From NCBI GenBank assembly GCA_020442225.1, contig JAGRKR010000179.1, forward strand, positions 1 through 7,040: 7,040 nucleotides of DNA, in the 5' to 3' direction. Source of the stretch: Hyphomicrobiaceae bacterium. Lineage in GTDB: Bacteria; Pseudomonadota; Alphaproteobacteria; Rhizobiales; Hyphomicrobiaceae. The notes under the pieces are model-generated. The model was not told the origin of the DNA and did no database searches. It saw only the letters and a list, made by a program, of their open reading frames with translations. Position numbers and translations under genes: made by a program. Positions 5,502-7,040 of this stretch are shown here, in pieces; position 1 is the first letter of the stretch; each line of letters opens with the position of its first letter.

Positions 5502-6473
5502 GTGACCGCCGATATCAGCGAGAAGCCCGGACGCCCCGACCGCGAGCAGGTCGCCGATGCTGCACCCGGAAACTGGGTCGACCATTGGGCGCCGCGCGCG
5601 ATCCGTCCCTATCTGCGCCTGGCGCGCGCCGACCGGCCGATCGGCGTCTGGCTGCTACTCTGGCCCTGCTGGTGGTCGCAGTCGCTGGCCACGTTGAGCA
5701 ATGGGCACGCCTATCCGAGCCCCTGGCTGCTGCTGCTTTTCGCCGTCGGCGCATTCGTCATGCGCGGGGCCGGATGCGCCTATAACGACATCGTCGACCG
5801 CGAGTTCGACGCCAAGGTCGCCCGCACCGCGAGCCGCCCCATACCCTCGGGACAGATTTCCGTGCCGGCCGCCAAGATCTTCATGGTGGCGCTGAGCCTC
5901 GTCGGCTTTCTCGTGCTCATCCAGCTCAACTGGTTCTCCGTCTGGCTCGGCATCGGCTCGCTGGCGCTGATCGCGCTCTATCCCTTCATGAAGCGGATCA
6001 CCTATTTTCCGCAGATCGTGCTCGGCCTCACTTTCAACTGGGGCGCGCTCATGGGCTGGGCCGCGGTCGAGGGCAAGCTCGCTGTGGCGCCGCTGCTGCT
6101 CTATGCCGGCTCGGTGCTGTGGACCATCGGCTACGACACGATCTATGCCCACCAGGACAAGGAGGACGACATCGCGCTCGGCCTCAAATCGACGGCGATC
6201 CGGTTCGGTGAGGCGTCGCCCTATTGGGTCGGCGGTCTTTATGGAGCCGCCTGGCTGTTGTTCGTCGGGGCCGGACTGGCCGTGGGCGCTCATCTCGTGT
6301 TCTTCGCCGCCCTGGCCCTGGTCGCACTCCACTTCGCCTGGCAGGCGGCGACCCTGGATATCGAAGACGCCGACGGCTGCCTCGTGAGGTTCCGCTCGAA
6401 CCGGAATGTCGGCTGGATCGTGTGGATCGGGCTTCTGGTCGACATCGGCCTCAGCACGATCGCCGGCTTCTGA
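5502..6473 (+). CDS. ubiA: 4-hydroxybenzoate polyprenyltransferase UbiA
   Basis: Integral inner-membrane prenyltransferase that joins the polyprenyl tail (probably decaprenyl in this group) to 4-hydroxybenzoate, the first membrane step of ubiquinone synthesis. The 323 residues are normal length. A polar N-terminus of about 35 residues leads to Y-L-R-L-A-R-A-D-R-P-I-G and then about eight hydrophobic segments. The first Asp-rich motif is N-D-I-V-D-R-E-F-D at 95-103, followed by the family's R-x-x-S-R-P-I-P-S-G. The second is Y-D-T-I-Y-A-H-Q-D-K-E-D-D at 211-223. These bind the Mg-pyrophosphate of the prenyl donor. The end (C-L-V-R-F-R-S-N-R-N-V-G) is typical of UbiA. I chose GTG 5502 from its AGGGG. 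ATG 5463 would give 336 residues and a 25-bp overlap with the preceding gene. The frame stays open far upstream through the preceding gene, but that part is not coding here. Confidence 0.95.
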   Translation: MTADISEKPGRPDREQVADAAPGNWVDHWAPRAIRPYLRLARADRPIGVWLLLWPCWWSQSLATLSNGHAYPSPWLLLLFAVGAFVMRGAGCAYNDIVDREFDAKVARTASRPIPSGQISVPAAKIFMVALSLVGFLVLIQLNWFSVWLGIGSLALIALYPFMKRITYFPQIVLGLTFNWGALMGWAAVEGKLAVAPLLLYAGSVLWTIGYDTIYAHQDKEDDIALGLKSTAIRFGEASPYWVGGLYGAAWLLFVGAGLAVGAHLVFFAALALVALHFAWQAATLDIEDADGCLVRFRSNRNVGWIVWIGLLVDIGLSTIAGF

Positions 6474-6475
6474 GA

Positions 6476-6507
6476 GAGCGCAGGGCCCGCGAGATCACCT
6501 GGCGCTC
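6476..6507 (+). terminator. Weak hairpin immediately after ubiA
   Basis: GAGCGC (6476-6481) pairs with GCGCTC (6502-6507), extended by AGG/CCT across a one-base bulge. It begins 3 nt after the ubiA stop. The loop is large and there is no T-tract, so it may be an RNA-end structure rather than a terminator. Confidence 0.3.
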
Positions 6508-6544
6508 GCTCTCATTCGCGGCCAATCGCACCCCTGAAACGCCG

Positions 6545-6574
6545 GAGCGCGCCCTGCTGGTGCAGGACGCGCTC
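6545..6574 (+). terminator. Strong hairpin downstream of ubiA, probable terminator
   Basis: GAGCGCG (6545-6551) pairs with CGCGCTC (6568-6574) and, after a single C/A mismatch, CCTGC (6553-6557) pairs with GCAGG (6562-6566) around a TGGT loop: 12 bp in all. It lies about 70 nt after the ubiA stop. The following TCTAAC is only a poor T-tract, so it may act with Rho or as a 3'-end stabiliser. Confidence 0.55.
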
Positions 6575-6640
6575 TCTAACGTACGCCACGCTGTCAACTC
6601 TCGAGCGGGTTGTTCTACGCAACCTCTTGAGGACTGTACT

Positions 6641-6670
6641 GTGACACGAAAAGCTTCCAACTCGCTTAAT
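6641..6670 (+). promoter_or_regulatory. Candidate sigma-70-type promoter for the DUF4170 gene
   Basis: GTGACA (6641-6646; 5 of 6 with TTGACA) and CTTAAT (6665-6670; 4 of 6 with TATAAT) are spaced by 18 bp in the least GC-rich part of the gap. It would start transcription near 6677, giving a leader of about 150 nt. Two perfect TTGACA boxes downstream (6690-6695, 6707-6712) have no acceptable -10 partner. Prediction by eye only. Confidence 0.3.
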
Positions 6671-6671
6671 C

Positions 6672-6698
6672 GACAGGCTCAAGCCTGCGTTGACAGGC
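6672..6698. repeat. Two GACAGGC direct repeats 20 bp apart, with an embedded dyad
   Basis: GACAGGC occurs at 6672-6678 and again at 6692-6698, exactly 20 bp apart, about two helical turns. The first copy overlaps a perfect dyad, CAGGCT-CA-AGCCTG (6674-6687), and the second runs into the palindrome GGCATGCC (6696-6703). The cluster sits where transcription from the candidate promoter would begin, which would suit a repressor. No regulator is identified. Confidence 0.35.
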
Positions 6699-6816
6699 AT
6701 GCCACTTTGACACACGGCCCGCTCCGTCCCGCCCATGGTCGGGTTGCCGACGCCGTCGAGGCGGGATATGTGCTGGGCAGAAGCCGGCGGCCATCTCGAT
6801 CGCGGCTCGAGCCAAC

Positions 6817-6821
6817 GGAGG
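6817..6821 (+). promoter_or_regulatory. Ribosome binding site for the DUF4170 gene
   Basis: GGAGG lies 6 nt before GTG 6828, supporting a GTG start for a gene cut by the window edge. Confidence 0.65.
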
Positions 6822-6827
6822 ATCGCG

Positions 6828-7040
6828 GTGAGCCAGTCCACGGACCAGCCGGATGCCCAGAGCCGGACACCTCGTCAGCTTCTGCATCTGGTCTTCGGCG
6901 GTGAACTCTCGTCGATCGAGTCGATCACGTTCAACGACTTGAGTCAGCTCGACATCGTCGGCATCTATCCGAGCTACGCCGAGGCCTACAAGGCCTGGCA
7001 GGGTGTTGCGCAACGCACCGTCGACAATGCCCACATGCGC
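6828..7040 (+). CDS. DUF4170 family protein (3' truncated)
   Basis: The frame is open from GTG 6828 to the right edge, giving 71 residues. After a polar, unconserved head of about 16 residues comes Q-L-L-H-L-V-F-G-G-E-L (17-27), then D-L-S-Q-L-D-I-V-G-I-Y-P-S-Y (37-50), A-Y-K-A-W (53-57) and T-V-D-N-A-H-M-R (64-71). I recognise this pattern as DUF4170, a small protein family of Alphaproteobacteria with no established function. Whole members are roughly 75-100 residues, so most of the gene is here and perhaps 10-20 residues are missing. There is no signal peptide or membrane segment, so it is probably a cytosolic protein. From memory, such genes often lie near cysQ-like phosphatase or waaA genes; the next gene to the right may be one of these, which cannot be seen here. 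Confidence 0.85.
   Translation, partial: MSQSTDQPDAQSRTPRQLLHLVFGGELSSIESITFNDLSQLDIVGIYPSYAEAYKAWQGVAQRTVDNAHMR

Larger units (their letters stand above)
6474..6827. other. 354-bp intergenic region between ubiA and the DUF4170 gene
   Basis: No convincing gene: the short frames on both strands are Arg/Ser-rich and match nothing I know. The first third holds two hairpin-forming stretches (6476-6507 and 6545-6574). The middle, about 6580-6715, is visibly less GC-rich than the flanking genes and holds a candidate promoter, a perfect dyad and a phased repeat. The last third is GC-rich leader up to the ribosome binding site at 6817. No tRNA cloverleaf was seen. Confidence 0.6.

Noticed and set aside
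5655..6332. A leftward 225-residue frame opposite ubiA.
   Set aside because: Its charged repetitive translation mirrors the membrane segments of ubiA on the other strand; no ribosome binding site or motif.
6690..6712. Two perfect TTGACA boxes as promoter -35 elements.
   Set aside because: No acceptable -10 sequence 16-19 bp downstream of either on the plus strand.
6451..6841. Short leftward frames in the ubiA-DUF4170 gap that might be a small gene.
   Set aside because: Ser/Arg-rich, no clear ribosome binding site or known family, and overlapping hairpins and a likely promoter.
1..7040. Mobile elements, CRISPR arrays, tRNA/rRNA genes, defence or toxin-antitoxin systems.
   Set aside because: No transposase or integrase motifs, spaced repeats, cloverleaf sequences or relevant domains were seen on either strand.

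Overview
The window reads as ordinary chromosomal DNA from a GC-rich alphaproteobacterium, most likely of the order Hyphomicrobiales (Rhizobiales). The basis is the dense packing, the strong G/C preference at third codon positions, a DUF4170-type gene at the right edge (a family I know almost only from Alphaproteobacteria) and the styles of UbiA, RsmE and the MaoC protein. No genus can be named from the sequence alone.

Layout, left to right. Bases 1-132 are the tail of a rightward gene, possibly a small lipoprotein. It faces, across a GNRA-capped hairpin, a leftward EctD-like 2-oxoglutarate/Fe(II) dioxygenase (216-1028). A divergent intergenic region with a perfect dyad leads to a rightward group: a 76-residue membrane-anchored protein with two Cys (1290-1520), a MaoC-type hot-dog hydratase (1598-2086) and a family III CoA-transferase with rearranged domain order (2101-3486). 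The last two are 14 nt apart and probably form one acyl-CoA unit: one loads CoA onto an acid, the other hydrates or dehydrates the thioester.

The CoA-transferase gene ends tail to tail with leftward rsmE (3509-4252), the 16S rRNA m3U1498 methyltransferase. Across a 95-bp divergent gap lies a PLP- and metal-dependent D-threonine aldolase/D-serine dehydratase-like gene, probably starting at TTG (4348-5487). It is followed 14 nt later by ubiA, 4-hydroxybenzoate polyprenyltransferase of ubiquinone synthesis (5502-6473). A 354-bp gene-free stretch follows, with a strong hairpin, a candidate promoter and a 20-bp-phased repeat. The 5' part of a DUF4170 gene (6828-7040) runs off the right edge.

rsmE, ubiA and DUF4170 are housekeeping genes; the dioxygenase, the MaoC/CoA-transferase pair and the D-amino-acid enzyme look like accessory metabolism. 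I see no insertion sequence, integrase, CRISPR array, toxin-antitoxin pair, defence gene, tRNA or rRNA. I do not find a convincing new multi-gene system. The most unusual items are the apparent segment permutation in the CoA-transferase and an EctD-type hydroxylase with no ectoine genes beside it.
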